Origin: an uncultured Roseiflexaceae bacterium
GTDB lineage: Bacteria > Chloroflexota > Chloroflexia > Chloroflexales > Roseiflexaceae
DNA: 64,000 bases
Assembly: GCA_937974195.1 (NCBI GenBank)
Contig: CALJIC010000035.1
Span: 1 to 64,000, forward strand
Reading direction: 5' to 3'
In this document: piece by piece, positions 24,751 to 33,139 of the stretch
How positions within the stretch are numbered: the first letter of the stretch is position 1
Layout of the letters: the number at the start of each line of letters is the position of its first letter
Notes under the pieces: model-generated
The model's input: only the letters and a program-made list of their open reading frames with translations
What the model was told of the DNA's origin: nothing
The model's database searches: none
Position numbers and translations under genes: made by a program

Positions 24751-26097
24751 CTAGCCCCTGATGATCGCCAGCACCTCGTCGCGCTTCTGCTCCATCAGCT
24801 CGCGGCTCTTGGCCTCCAGGTTGAGGCGCATGAGCGGCTCGGTGTTCGAGGCGCGCACGTTGAAGTGCCAGTCCGGGTAGGTCACCGAGATGCCGTCCAG
24901 CCGCTCGACGGTGCCGTCGGCGTAGCGCCGGGCGATCTCCTCCATCTTGCCCTTCGGGTCGGCGACGGTGGAGTTGATCTCGCCGGAGATGAAGTACTTC
25001 GCCTCCAGCGGCGCGAGCAGCGCCGAGAGCGGCTGCCCGGCGGTGGCGATCATCTCCATCACCAGCAGCGAGGGGATGATCCCCGAGTCGGCGTAGTTGA
25101 AGTCGCGGAAGTAGTAGTGGCCGGTGACCTCGCCGCCGAACAGGGCGTTCTCGTCCGCCATGCGGCGCTTGATGAAGGCGTGGCCGACGCGCTCCATCAG
25201 CGGGGTGCCGCCCGCGGCGGAGATCAGGTCCGGCACGGCCCACGAGGCGCGCACGTCGTACACGATCTTGCTGCCCGGCGCCTTGCCGAGCAGGTAGCGC
25301 CCGAGCAGCGCGGTGAGGAAGTCGCCCGAGACGAACGTGCCCCGGTCGTCGATCACGAAGAAGCGGTCGCCGTCGCCGTCGAAGGCGAAGCCCGCCGCCG
25401 CCCGCTCGGCCACCACCCGCTGCTCCAGATCCGCGCGGTTCTCCGGCTGCAGCGGGTCGAGCCCGTGGTTGGGCAGGTTGCCGTCCGGCTCGAGGTACAT
25501 GCCCACCAGCTCCACCGGCAGGCGCTCGTAGACCCGGCGCAGGATCGGGCCGACGGTGCCGTTGCCGGTGTCGGCCACCACCTTGAGGCCCGCGCCCCGC
25601 AGCCGCTCGACGTCGATCAGGCCCAGCACCGCCTCGATGAACTGCTCCGAGAGGTCGACCGAGCGCATGCTGCCCTTGCCCCCGGCCGGCGCGAAGGCAT
25701 CCTGCTCGACGATCCGCCGCAGGTCCTGGATGCCCTCGGCCCCGCTGAGCAGGTAGGGCATCTGGCGCACCATCTTGAAGCCGTTGTACTGCTTCGGGTT
25801 GTGCGACGCGGTCACCATCATGCCCGGCAGGCCGAGCTTGGTGCACGCGAAGTAGTACTGGTCGGTGCTCACCAGCCCGATGTTGACCACGTCGGCGCCC
25901 TGGTCCATAATGCCGCGCGTCACCGCCTCGAAGAGCGAGGGGCCAGACAGGCGCATGTCGTGGCCGACGATCACCTCGCGCGCGCCGAGGAATGTGACGA
26001 ACGCGCGCCCGATCGCGTAGGCGCCGTCCTCGTTCAGCTCAGTCGGGTAGATGCCGCGGATGTCATAGGCTTTGAAGATCCCGGGGGCGATATTCAC
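24751..26097 (-). CDS. Phosphomannomutase/phosphoglucomutase
   Basis: A 448-residue alpha-D-phosphohexomutase interconverting hexose 1- and 6-phosphates for GDP-mannose or UDP-glucose and glycan synthesis. Seen: N-terminal FKAYDIRGIYP, the phosphoserine loop TASHNPKQYNG (S98), the metal loop DGDGDR starting near D238, the sugar-binding GEVTGHYYFRD, and the phosphate-binding RASNTEPLMRL at the end. This is the ManB/AlgC group rather than GlmM. A TATAAT-like -10 lies on the minus strand at about 26133-26138 without a recognisable -35. Substrate preference between mannose and glucose is not decidable here. Confidence 0.93.
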   Translation of the reverse strand: MNIAPGIFKAYDIRGIYPTELNEDGAYAIGRAFVTFLGAREVIVGHDMRLSGPSLFEAVTRGIMDQGADVVNIGLVSTDQYYFACTKLGLPGMMVTASHNPKQYNGFKMVRQMPYLLSGAEGIQDLRRIVEQDAFAPAGGKGSMRSVDLSEQFIEAVLGLIDVERLRGAGLKVVADTGNGTVGPILRRVYERLPVELVGMYLEPDGNLPNHGLDPLQPENRADLEQRVVAERAAAGFAFDGDGDRFFVIDDRGTFVSGDFLTALLGRYLLGKAPGSKIVYDVRASWAVPDLISAAGGTPLMERVGHAFIKRRMADENALFGGEVTGHYYFRDFNYADSGIIPSLLVMEMIATAGQPLSALLAPLEAKYFISGEINSTVADPKGKMEEIARRYADGTVERLDGISVTYPDWHFNVRASNTEPLMRLNLEAKSRELMEQKRDEVLAIIRG

Positions 26098-26586
26098 AGA
26101 CGCCTCCTTCTTCTTCTACTCGGCGATACAGCGCCATTATACTCCCATTCCCAAGCCCAGGCAGGTTACAATCTTTTCCACGCGCGCCGCCGGCGCGCCG
26201 TCTGGAGAAAGTAGCCTCGGCGCCGGCCCGCCCGCCTTCCCGCTGCGCAAGGCGCCGTGCCGGCCGGAGCCCCGATCGCGACTCCAACCTGCGGGAGCCG
26301 CCGAAGGCCCTCGCCATCCCCTGAGCGCCGCGCAGGGGTGCGCGGCCGCGCCACACCGGCCCCCGCCGCCGATTTGCCCTTACGTACAGGCCAGGGCCCG
26401 CCGCGCGTCCCTTCCTTCGGCCCGGCCCACCCGCTACGATCCGCCCAGGTGACCCGGTCGCCCGCCTGCTTCCCGCCGCTCCGAGGGGCCCTGAGAAGGC
26501 GAGGCCCCGCTGGTCTCCCCCGCGGCGCTGGCGCAGGCGACCCCCAGGGCCACCGCGTCAGCCACGTACGTTAAGGAGAGACGACC
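26098..26586. other. Intergenic gap of 489 bases between phosphohexomutase and VOC genes
   Basis: No convincing gene. Left part: upstream region of the phosphohexomutase. Middle: Pro/Arg-coding GC-rich sequence with no support as coding. Right part (about 26450-26575): a degenerate GGCGARGCC-type repeat (GGCGAGGCC at 26500-26508, ending GGCCACCGCGTCAGCC), placed, like the copies before mtnA and ahcY, just upstream of a plus-strand gene with an AAGGAGAG ribosome site. Confidence 0.5.
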
Positions 26587-27258
26587 ATGCGCATCCACGA
26601 GCTGGAGCTGCTGGCCCCGGACCTGGCCGCGCAGCACAGGTTCTACACCCAGGTGCTCGGCCTGCCCGCCGAGCGAACCGACACCGCGCTCGCGCTGCAG
26701 ATCGGCGCGTCGCGGCTGATCTTCCGCCCCGCCCCCGCCGGCTGGAGCGGCGTCTACCACTTCGCGTTCATCATCCCCGAGAACCGCTACGAGCAGGCGG
26801 CCGCCTGGCTGGAGCAGCGCACGCCCCTGCGCCCGGACGGCGACGGCCGGACGCGGTTCCACTTCGAGGACTGGAACGCCGACGCGGTGTACTTCACCGA
26901 CCCGGCCGGCAACATCGGCGAGCTGATCGCCCGCCACTCGCTCCCGAACGCCGTGAGCCACGACTTCACCCCGCGCGACATACTGTCGGTCAACGAGATC
27001 GGCCTGGCGACCGACGACGTGCCCGCGACGGTGGAGCAGCTCTGCGCCCAGCTCGGCGTCCAGGTGTACCGCGGCCAGGGGAGCGACAGCTTCACCGCGG
27101 TGGGCGACCAGGAGGGCATGCTGATCGTCGTGCGCCGCGGCCGGCGCTGGCTCTCTGAGCCGGGGCGAGAGGCCGAGGCGCTGCCCACCCGGGTGACCCT
27201 GGAGGCCGGCGGCGCCCGGCGCGTGCTCGCCGGCCCGCCCTGGGCGGCCGAGCAGTAG
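26587..27258 (+). CDS. VOC-superfamily (glyoxalase-like) protein
   Basis: A 223-residue protein with two vicinal-oxygen-chelate halves. The first (residues 1-100) opens with IHELELLAPDLAAQHRFYTQVLGLP. The second begins at about residue 138 with SVNEIGLATDDVPATVEQLCAQLG and ends with AVGDQEGMLIVVRRGRRW. Histidine and glutamate at typical metal positions are present (H4, H54, E115), but the reaction is unknown. Family members include glyoxalase I, fosfomycin-resistance proteins and ring-cleaving dioxygenases. The ATG follows TTAAGGAGAG. Gene ada follows 99 bases later on the same strand. Confidence 0.82.
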   Translation: MRIHELELLAPDLAAQHRFYTQVLGLPAERTDTALALQIGASRLIFRPAPAGWSGVYHFAFIIPENRYEQAAAWLEQRTPLRPDGDGRTRFHFEDWNADAVYFTDPAGNIGELIARHSLPNAVSHDFTPRDILSVNEIGLATDDVPATVEQLCAQLGVQVYRGQGSDSFTAVGDQEGMLIVVRRGRRWLSEPGREAEALPTRVTLEAGGARRVLAGPPWAAEQ

Positions 27259-27357
27259 GCCGCGCAGAATTACACCGCAAGAAACGGATGGCGGCCTCGC
27301 GCGCCTGATGGTACGATCCCGGCAGCTGCCAGCAGCAGATCCATTTGGGGGAATGCG

Positions 27358-28425
27358 ATGAACGAGAGCATTGCCGGGAGATATATGAGCGAGGCCGCTC
27401 GCTGGGAGGCGATCCTGCGCCGCGACCGCGAGGCCGACGGGGCGTTCGTCTACGGCGTGCGCACCACCGGCGTCTACTGCCGGCCCTGGTGTCCGTCCCG
27501 CAGGCCGAACCGCGCCAACGTCCAGCTGTTCGACACGCCGTCGGACGCCGAGCGGGCCGGGTTCCGGCCGTGCAAGCGCTGCGGCTCGCGGGGCCCGGGG
27601 GCCGCAGCGCACGCCGACGCGATCCTGCGCGCCTGCCGGCAGATCGAGGCGGCCGAGAAGCCGCCCGCGCTGCGTGAGCTGGCCGCGGGCGCCGGCCTCA
27701 GCCCGTACCACTTCCAGCGGCTGTTCAAGGAGCTGGTGGGGGTGACGCCCAAGCAGTACGCGCTCGGCCACCGCAGCCGCCGGGTGCGCGACCGGCTCCT
27801 CAGGGACGCGACGGTCACCGACGCGCTGCACAACGCCGGCTACGAGTCGAGCAGCCGCTTCTACGCGGCGGAGGGCGCCGAGCTGGGGATGACTCCCTCG
27901 GCGTACCGCGGCGGCGGCGCGGGCGTGCAGATCCGCTACGCCGTCGCGCCGTGCTCGCTCGGCTGGGTGCTGGTCGCCGCCACCGAGCGCGGGGTGGCGG
28001 CGATCGAGTTCGGGGACGGCCCGGAGGAGCTGGCGCAGCAGCTGCGCGCCCGCTTCCCACAGGCCGAGCTGCGCGAGGCGGACGCCGGCTTCAACGAGTG
28101 GGTCGCGCAGGTGCTGGCGTTTGTCGAGGCGCCGCGCGGCGAGCTGCGCGTGCCGCTAGACATCCAGGGGACGGCGTTCCAGCGCCGCGTCTGGGAGGCG
28201 CTGCGGGCCATCCCGGCCGGCACGACCGCCAGCTACGCGCAGGTTGCGGAGCGCATCGGGCGGCCCACGGCGGCGCGAGCAGTCGCCCAGGCCTGCGCCG
28301 CGAACCCGCTGGCCGTCGCCGTCCCGTGCCACCGCGTCGTGCGCGGCGACGGGGAGCTAGGCGGCTACCGCTGGGGCCTGGCGCGCAAGCAGGCGCTCCT
28401 CGCCCGCGAGGCCGGCGAAGGGTGA
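27358..28425 (+). CDS. ada: Ada: bifunctional methylphosphotriester/O6-methylguanine methyltransferase and regulator
   Basis: A 355-residue adaptive-response protein that repairs alkylated DNA by taking methyl groups onto its own cysteines and activates its regulon. Domains: N-terminal zinc domain with C41, C45, C72, C75 (GVYCRPWCPSRRP, FRPCKRCG), with C41 the methyl acceptor; AraC-type DNA-binding region (LSPYHFQRLFKELVGVTPKQYA); C-terminal methyltransferase with PCHRVV, acceptor C324. The first ATG (27358) is used, but the ATG at 27385 has a GGGAGATAT ribosome site and would shorten the protein by nine residues without touching a domain. Its TGA abuts the stop of the convergent gene. Confidence 0.95.
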   Translation: MNESIAGRYMSEAARWEAILRRDREADGAFVYGVRTTGVYCRPWCPSRRPNRANVQLFDTPSDAERAGFRPCKRCGSRGPGAAAHADAILRACRQIEAAEKPPALRELAAGAGLSPYHFQRLFKELVGVTPKQYALGHRSRRVRDRLLRDATVTDALHNAGYESSSRFYAAEGAELGMTPSAYRGGGAGVQIRYAVAPCSLGWVLVAATERGVAAIEFGDGPEELAQQLRARFPQAELREADAGFNEWVAQVLAFVEAPRGELRVPLDIQGTAFQRRVWEALRAIPAGTTASYAQVAERIGRPTAARAVAQACAANPLAVAVPCHRVVRGDGELGGYRWGLARKQALLAREAGEG

Positions 28426-29478
28426 TCACCGGCGGCGCGTGGCGGCGGCCGTTTGCCGGTGGCGCAGCCAGAGGAGCAGCGCCAGCGCCCAGCCGGACCA
28501 GGCGAGGGCGGTGCGCGCGTGGCGCCCGATGAAGAGGGCGATCAGCAGGAGCGCGCGCAGCAGCATCACCAGGGCGCGCGGCAGGAGCGCCGGCCGCGCC
28601 CGCGCGCCCCAGTCCAGGCCGGCGATCCGCTCCAGCAGCCCGGCCGACACACACATCTCGAGCGTCGCGATATAGATCGTGTCGACGTGCCCCGCGGCGA
28701 TCAGCAGGTCGCGCCGCAGCGTCGGCCACGCCGGGGAGCCGTCGTCGGGCGTGGCTGCGCCGACCGCCAGCGCATCAGCGGCCGCGCCGTAGCTGTCGAT
28801 CAGCGCCCCGCCCAGGTCGAAGTCGAGCCAGCCGACCGGGAAGCGGCTCGAGCAGACCAGCACGTCCAGGTCGGCGGGCGGGTCCGCGATGTCGAGCGCC
28901 CGCTGGATGATCGTCGTGCCGGCGCGGCGGTCGTCGGCGATCAGCGGGATCTGGTAGGTGTGGACCTCGTAGCCGTCCTGCTGGATGGCGGCCACCAGCT
29001 CGGCGTAGGCGGCGCGCGCCGAGGGGTACAGCGCGTTGTCGCGCGCCAGCCACAGGCGCCCGGCCACCGCGCGCAGGGCGTGCCAGCCGCCGCGCTCGAT
29101 GTCGTCGGGCGGCGGCTCGAACTCCAGCCCGACGGCCTGGAAGCGCAGGCCGTTGCCCTGGGCCCAGCTGCGGAACGCCCGGTAGCGGTCCAGCGCCTGC
29201 GGGTAGTTCTGCAGGTTGAGGGCCTCGCCGTCCTCGGCCGGCAGCACCAGCCACGCCACCGTCTCGACGCCGCACTGGTTGAGCAGGCGCACCGCCGCCG
29301 CCTGGTCCTCGTCCAGCCGGTCCAGCGGCACGGCGACGCCGAAGGCGTGCGCGGCGAGCGCCTGGAGCGTGCCGGGCGTCCGGAGCGTTTCGAGCAGCGC
29401 CTGGCCGCCCGCCTCCGCGAAGAAGATCAGGTGCGGGCGCTCGGGCGCCGCCTCCCCTGGCTGGTGCGTCATGCTCAC
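28426..29478 (-). CDS. Hypothetical membrane-anchored protein with barrel-like N-terminal domain
   Basis: A 350-residue protein I cannot assign. Residues 15-290 look like a soluble alpha/beta barrel (alternating strands such as HLIFFAEAG, FGVAVPLDRL, VETVAWLVLPAED, RFQAVGLEFEPP, DGYEVHTYQIPLIADD, DLDVLVCSSRFPVGWLD). Residues about 295-340 hold one or two membrane helices (ALVMLLRALLLIALFIG and ALAWSGWALALLLWL) with an Arg-rich end. The Glu and Asp residues at strand ends would suit a hydrolase or isomerase, but this is only inference. It converges on ada, stop to stop, and is divergent from the ABC transporter. Confidence 0.65.
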   Translation of the reverse strand: MSMTHQPGEAAPERPHLIFFAEAGGQALLETLRTPGTLQALAAHAFGVAVPLDRLDEDQAAAVRLLNQCGVETVAWLVLPAEDGEALNLQNYPQALDRYRAFRSWAQGNGLRFQAVGLEFEPPPDDIERGGWHALRAVAGRLWLARDNALYPSARAAYAELVAAIQQDGYEVHTYQIPLIADDRRAGTTIIQRALDIADPPADLDVLVCSSRFPVGWLDFDLGGALIDSYGAAADALAVGAATPDDGSPAWPTLRRDLLIAAGHVDTIYIATLEMCVSAGLLERIAGLDWGARARPALLPRALVMLLRALLLIALFIGRHARTALAWSGWALALLLWLRHRQTAAATRRR

Positions 29479-29513
29479 GGAAAACCCCTCTCTCCGCCGC
29501 GGTGGGGTGCAAA

Positions 29514-29560
29514 TGTGGCGTGATGGTCCTGCGGCGAAGCCGCCGCGCCATCACGCCACA
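29514..29560. repeat. Perfect 13-bp inverted repeat with GGCGAAGCC core
   Basis: TGTGGCGTGATGG at 29514-29526 pairs with CCATCACGCCACA at 29548-29560. The loop holds a second small hairpin GCGGC-GAA-GCCGC. It shares the GGCGAAGCC core (29533-29541) with the repeats at 21.7-21.9 and 30.8-30.9 kb. It lies between divergent genes. Confidence 0.75.
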
Positions 29561-29649
29561 GCGCTATTGTAGCACGGCTGGATGCTCGGCTGAAAAAGGG
29601 GTATCATACGCATATCATGCGCAGCGGATGGTACGACTTGGAGCTGCCG

Positions 29650-30711
29650 ATGCCCCTGATCGTCGAGACCCGCGACCTGACCCGCCGCTTCGGATCGAAC
29701 CTCGCGCTGGACCACCTCAACCTCCAGATCCCCGAGGGGGCGATCTTCGGCTTCATCGGCCCGAACGGCGCCGGCAAGACCACGACAATGCGCATCCTCA
29801 CCACGCTGCTGCAGCCCAGCGGGGGCGAGGCGCGCGTGGCGGGGATCTCGGTCACGAAGGACCCCCGCGGGGTGCGGCGCGTGGTCGGGTTCATGCCGGA
29901 CTTCTTCGGCGTGTACGACAACATGAAGTCGTGGGAGTACCTCGACTTCTTCGGCCGCGCCTACGGGGTGCCGGCCGAGCGGCGCGCGGTGCTGATCGGC
30001 GAGCTGCTCGAGCTGGTGGACCTGGCGCACAAGCGCGACGACCTGGTGATGAACCTGTCGCGCGGCATGAAGCAGCGCCTGAGCCTGGCGCGCACGATGA
30101 TGCACGACCCGCGCCTGCTGATCCTGGACGAGCCGGCGAGCGGGCTGGACCCGCGCGCGCGGATCGAGCTGCGCGAGCTGCTCAAGGAGCTGCGCGCGCT
30201 CGGCAAGACGATCATGATCAGCTCGCACATCCTCACCGAGCTGGCCGAGATGTGCACGCACATCGCGATCATCGAGCGCGGCCGGCTGCTGGCGGCGGGG
30301 GACGTCCAGGATATCCTGCGCTCGCTCCAGCCGCACCGCTCGCTCGAGCTGCGGGTGCTGGCTCACCCCGGGCGCGCCGAGGAGCTGCTGCGCTCGTTCC
30401 CCGGCGTGCTCGGGGTGCGGCACGCGCACGCCCCGCAGGCCCCGGCCGCGGTCGGGGACAGCGGAGAGACGATCGCGCCCGACGAGGGGCTCGACGCGGC
30501 GCCGGCCGAAGAGGGCGCCGGCACCCCCGCGGCCGACCCCGCCCCGGCCGACGGCCTGTCGACCCTGCTGGTGGACTATGCCGGCGACGAGCGCGGCATG
30601 GCCGAGATGCTGGCGCTGCTGGTCACCAACGGCGTCCCGGTGACGCGTTTCGCCGAGCAGGCCGGCGACCTGGAGGATATCTTCCTGCACGTCACGCAGG
30701 GCATCGTGTAG
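29650..30711 (+). CDS. ABC-2 type transporter ATP-binding protein
   Basis: A 353-residue ATPase powering the adjacent permease. Walker A GPNGAGKTT (37-45), signature LSRGMKQRLSLA (from about 136), Walker B LLILDEPASGLDP, and the switch histidine in ISSHILTEL are all intact. Residues 235-353 form a C-terminal extension with an acidic Ala/Pro-rich insert, then a small alpha/beta tail. The ATG at 29650 is chosen because GGAG stands 6 bases before it. An ATG at 29617 would also be in frame. The substrate is unknown. The permease gene follows after 346 bases of repeats. Confidence 0.9.
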   Translation: MPLIVETRDLTRRFGSNLALDHLNLQIPEGAIFGFIGPNGAGKTTTMRILTTLLQPSGGEARVAGISVTKDPRGVRRVVGFMPDFFGVYDNMKSWEYLDFFGRAYGVPAERRAVLIGELLELVDLAHKRDDLVMNLSRGMKQRLSLARTMMHDPRLLILDEPASGLDPRARIELRELLKELRALGKTIMISSHILTELAEMCTHIAIIERGRLLAAGDVQDILRSLQPHRSLELRVLAHPGRAEELLRSFPGVLGVRHAHAPQAPAAVGDSGETIAPDEGLDAAPAEEGAGTPAADPAPADGLSTLLVDYAGDERGMAEMLALLVTNGVPVTRFAEQAGDLEDIFLHVTQGIV

Positions 30712-30759
30712 GCGAGGCGGCGTGTGCGGTGGCTGCGCCCCGCACCCCTGGGAAGGGGT

Positions 30760-30930
30760 TGGGGAGGCGAAGCTTCCCTCGGAAGACTGCTTCTGCCGCT
30801 CTGCGGCGCGGTGGGAGCGCCCTGGAGGGGTTTTGGGGAGGCGAAGCCTCCCCAGGACTCCCCTAATGCGCGGCTCAGTGGCGCGGTGGGAGCGCCCTGG
30901 AGGGGTTTTGGGGAGGCGAAGCCTCCCCAG
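30760..30930. repeat. 75-bp-period tandem GGCGAAGCC palindromes
   Basis: Two near-identical blocks starting at 30806 and 30881 (period 75) each contain GCGCGGTGGGAGCGCCCTGG, AGGGGTTTTG and the hairpin GGGGAGGCGAAGCCTCCCC (8-bp stem, GAA loop; first copy 30835-30853). A diverged third copy is at 30760-30780. It lies inside the ABC ATPase-permease gap. The gap 30712-31057 otherwise holds only the hairpin at 30941-30983 and the permease ribosome-site region. Confidence 0.85.
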
Positions 30931-30940
30931 GCTCTTCTCT

Positions 30941-30983
30941 TTCCGTCGCTCTGCGGCAGCGCAGCTGCCGCAGAGCGACGGAA
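30941..30983. repeat. 20-bp perfect inverted repeat between ABC ATPase and permease genes
   Basis: The left arm 30941-30960 (TTCCGTCGCTCTGCGGCAGC) is exactly complementary to 30964-30983, with a three-base loop GCA, and is followed by AAAATCTC. It would form a very stable stem in the mRNA between the two transporter genes and could limit read-through into the permease gene. Confidence 0.85.
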
Positions 30984-31057
30984 AAATCTCAGAGGGCCAG
31001 CGGCCCTCCGCACCTCCCCGCGAGGGAGCGTCGCCGGGCATGTGACCTGGAGCGTGT

Positions 31058-31996
31058 ATGTTCGAGTTCAACCCGATCCTGGTGAAGGAGCTGCGGAGCC
31101 GGATGCGCGGCCCGCGGGCGTTCGTGCTGCTCACAGTGTACCTGCTGGTCCTGAGCAGCGTCACGCTGCTGCTCTACTCGGGCCTCGCCGGCAACATCGG
31201 GTCGGACCTGAACGCCGGCAGGCAGATCGGCAAGGCGCTGTTCCTGGTGATCGCGGCCGTGGCGCTGGTCGAGGTGTGCGTGATCACGCCGGCGCTCACT
31301 TCGGGCAGCATCGCCGGCGAGAAGGAGCGCCAGACGTACGACCTGCTGATCAGCTCGCTGCTGTCGCCGTGGCAGATCGTGTGGGGCAAGCTGGCGTCGG
31401 CGCTGGCGTTCGCGCTGCTGCTGATCCTATCGGTCGTGCCGGTGATGAGCCTGGCGTTTCTCTTCGGCGGCGTGAGCGCCGCGGAGGTGCTGATCGCGCT
31501 GGCCGGGCTGGTGGCGACGGCGGTGTTCTACGCCTCGGTCGGCCTGTTCTGGTCCTCGGTGACGCAGAGCACGCTCGGCGCGACGAGCTTCGCGCTGGGG
31601 TCGATCATCCTGATGCTGCTCGGCATCCCCTTCCTGGTGGTGATCTTCGGGCTGGTGTTCACCAGCGACCTCTCGACCGACCTGCTGGACTCCGCGCTGT
31701 TCATCTACCTCAGCCGGCTGTTCATCGCGGCGCACCCCTTCATCGCGCTGGGGATAACGGCGAACCAGCTCGACGCGGGCGGCAGCCCGTTCTTCGAGGT
31801 GGTGCGGACGAGCAGCGCCGAGCTGCTGGTGCCGGCCCCGTGGCTGCTGTACGTGCTGCTCTCCGCGCTGTTCAGCCTGGCGCTGGTCGCGATGAGCGTG
31901 CGGATGCTGCAGCCGGTGCAGCCGATTCCGGCGAAGGAGGCGCGCGCAGGCAGGCAGCCTGACGCTGGGGAGCAGGGTGGGGCTGAGGCGGCGTAG
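31058..31996 (+). CDS. ABC-2 type transporter permease
   Basis: A 312-residue integral membrane protein with about six hydrophobic segments (for example FVLLTVYLLVLSSVTLLLY at 23-41, ALFLVIAAVALVEVCVITPAL, LLLILSVVPVMSLAFLFGG, VLIALAGLVATAVFYASVGLFWSS, FALGSIILMLLGIPFLVVIFGLVF, LLYVLLSALFSLALVAM). The N-terminus NPILVKELRSRMRGPRAF and the cytosolic GEKERQTYDLLISSLLSPWQIVWGKL loop are typical of ABC-2 exporters of the NatB/CcmB-like kind. It works with the ATPase upstream. The C-terminal 30 residues are hydrophilic. Confidence 0.88.
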   Translation: MFEFNPILVKELRSRMRGPRAFVLLTVYLLVLSSVTLLLYSGLAGNIGSDLNAGRQIGKALFLVIAAVALVEVCVITPALTSGSIAGEKERQTYDLLISSLLSPWQIVWGKLASALAFALLLILSVVPVMSLAFLFGGVSAAEVLIALAGLVATAVFYASVGLFWSSVTQSTLGATSFALGSIILMLLGIPFLVVIFGLVFTSDLSTDLLDSALFIYLSRLFIAAHPFIALGITANQLDAGGSPFFEVVRTSSAELLVPAPWLLYVLLSALFSLALVAMSVRMLQPVQPIPAKEARAGRQPDAGEQGGAEAA

Positions 31997-32014
31997 GGAT
32001 AGGGCAGGTTGGCG

Positions 32015-33139
32015 CTACGCCGCCACGACGATCTCGGCGTCCGGGTTGGCACGCGCCTCGCGCAGCATGACCAGCGCGTCGGTGGCGGCCTCGTGCACCT
32101 GGAGGTCGCTGTCCTGGGCTGCTCGTGTGAGCGCCTCGATGACCTCTGGCGTGGCGGCGGCTGCGCCGATGCGGCCGAGGGCGCGCGCCGCAGCCTCGCG
32201 CGTGTAGATGTCCTCGTCCTCGAGCAGCCTGGTCAGGTGGCTGATGATCTGCGCCGTGCCGGCCATGTCGCCGAGCTGGCCGAGGACCAGGGCGGCCGCA
32301 GATCGGACGAAGCTGTCGCTGTCGAACAGGTGGTTCCAGAGCTGGTCGAGCAGCTGGGGCGAGGTGACGTTGTGGCGCAGCATGCCGATCGCGCGCGCCG
32401 CGGCGAACCGCGTCTCGGCGTCGCAGTCGTGCAGCGCCACGTGGACCAGCGTCTTGGTCAGCAGCGGCGGCGGGGGATCGGCGATCATGCCCAGCAGGCG
32501 GGCGGCGGAGGCGCGCACGTGGGCGGCCCCGTCGCGCAGGCCGTCGTGCAGCAGCACCAGGTCCGCGGGGGTGTAGCGGCCGTTCCGGGCGCGAAGCTGC
32601 CGCAGCGCCTCGGCGCGCGCCTGCCCGCCCGGGTCGGAGAGCACGCGGCGGAGCTGCGCGAACTCGCCGGGGTAGGCCTCCAGGTCCCGCTCGAGGCTGG
32701 CGCGCAGCCACTCCTCGCGGGCGCCGTTGAGACGCTGGCGGGCGATCGGAATGGTCTGGAGCTCGACCAGCAGCTGCTCGGAGGCGGCGCGCAGCTCCTG
32801 GCTGCCGCGCAGCTCGCGCTCCACCTGCACGGCGTGCTGGTAGCGCATACGAGTTGCCCGGCGCACGATCTGGTCAGCGCCGGGCCCCCGTACGATCTCT
32901 GCCAGCGTCAGCACTGCGGCGACTGGCTCGGTGTGGAACGCTTCGAGGAAGGGGGCCAGTGTCTGGGTCACGAGGTACGCCAGCATGCTCGTTGTGCCGG
33001 CGATCTGTAGCTCTTGGCGCGGGTTGCGGGCGAAGCCGTTGAGCTGCTCGGCGATGCGGCGGCGCCAAGTCTCCTGGTTGAACATGCCTATCTCACTCGG
33101 CCGTACGACGCGCTGAGGCTGAGTCGGCACAGCGGACAT
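32015..33139 (-). CDS. HEAT-repeat protein
   Basis: A 374-residue helical-repeat protein. Residues about 175-370 carry HEAT-like repeats of about 30-37 residues (HVRASAARLLGMIADP, ETRFAAARAIGMLRHN, FVRSAAALVLGQLGDM, YTREAAARALGRIGAA, QVHEAATDALVMLREA). Residues 20-170 are helical with a possible short hydrophobic stretch (IAGTTSMLAYLVTQTLAPFLEAF). Such proteins are scaffolds or, when close to PBS-lyase HEAT proteins, chromophore-related enzymes. No cofactor residues point to the latter. Start ATG 33139 is preceded by GGGGAGAG, with TATACT further upstream. Confidence 0.8.
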   Translation of the reverse strand: MSAVPTQPQRVVRPSEIGMFNQETWRRRIAEQLNGFARNPRQELQIAGTTSMLAYLVTQTLAPFLEAFHTEPVAAVLTLAEIVRGPGADQIVRRATRMRYQHAVQVERELRGSQELRAASEQLLVELQTIPIARQRLNGAREEWLRASLERDLEAYPGEFAQLRRVLSDPGGQARAEALRQLRARNGRYTPADLVLLHDGLRDGAAHVRASAARLLGMIADPPPPLLTKTLVHVALHDCDAETRFAAARAIGMLRHNVTSPQLLDQLWNHLFDSDSFVRSAAALVLGQLGDMAGTAQIISHLTRLLEDEDIYTREAAARALGRIGAAAATPEVIEALTRAAQDSDLQVHEAATDALVMLREARANPDAEIVVAA

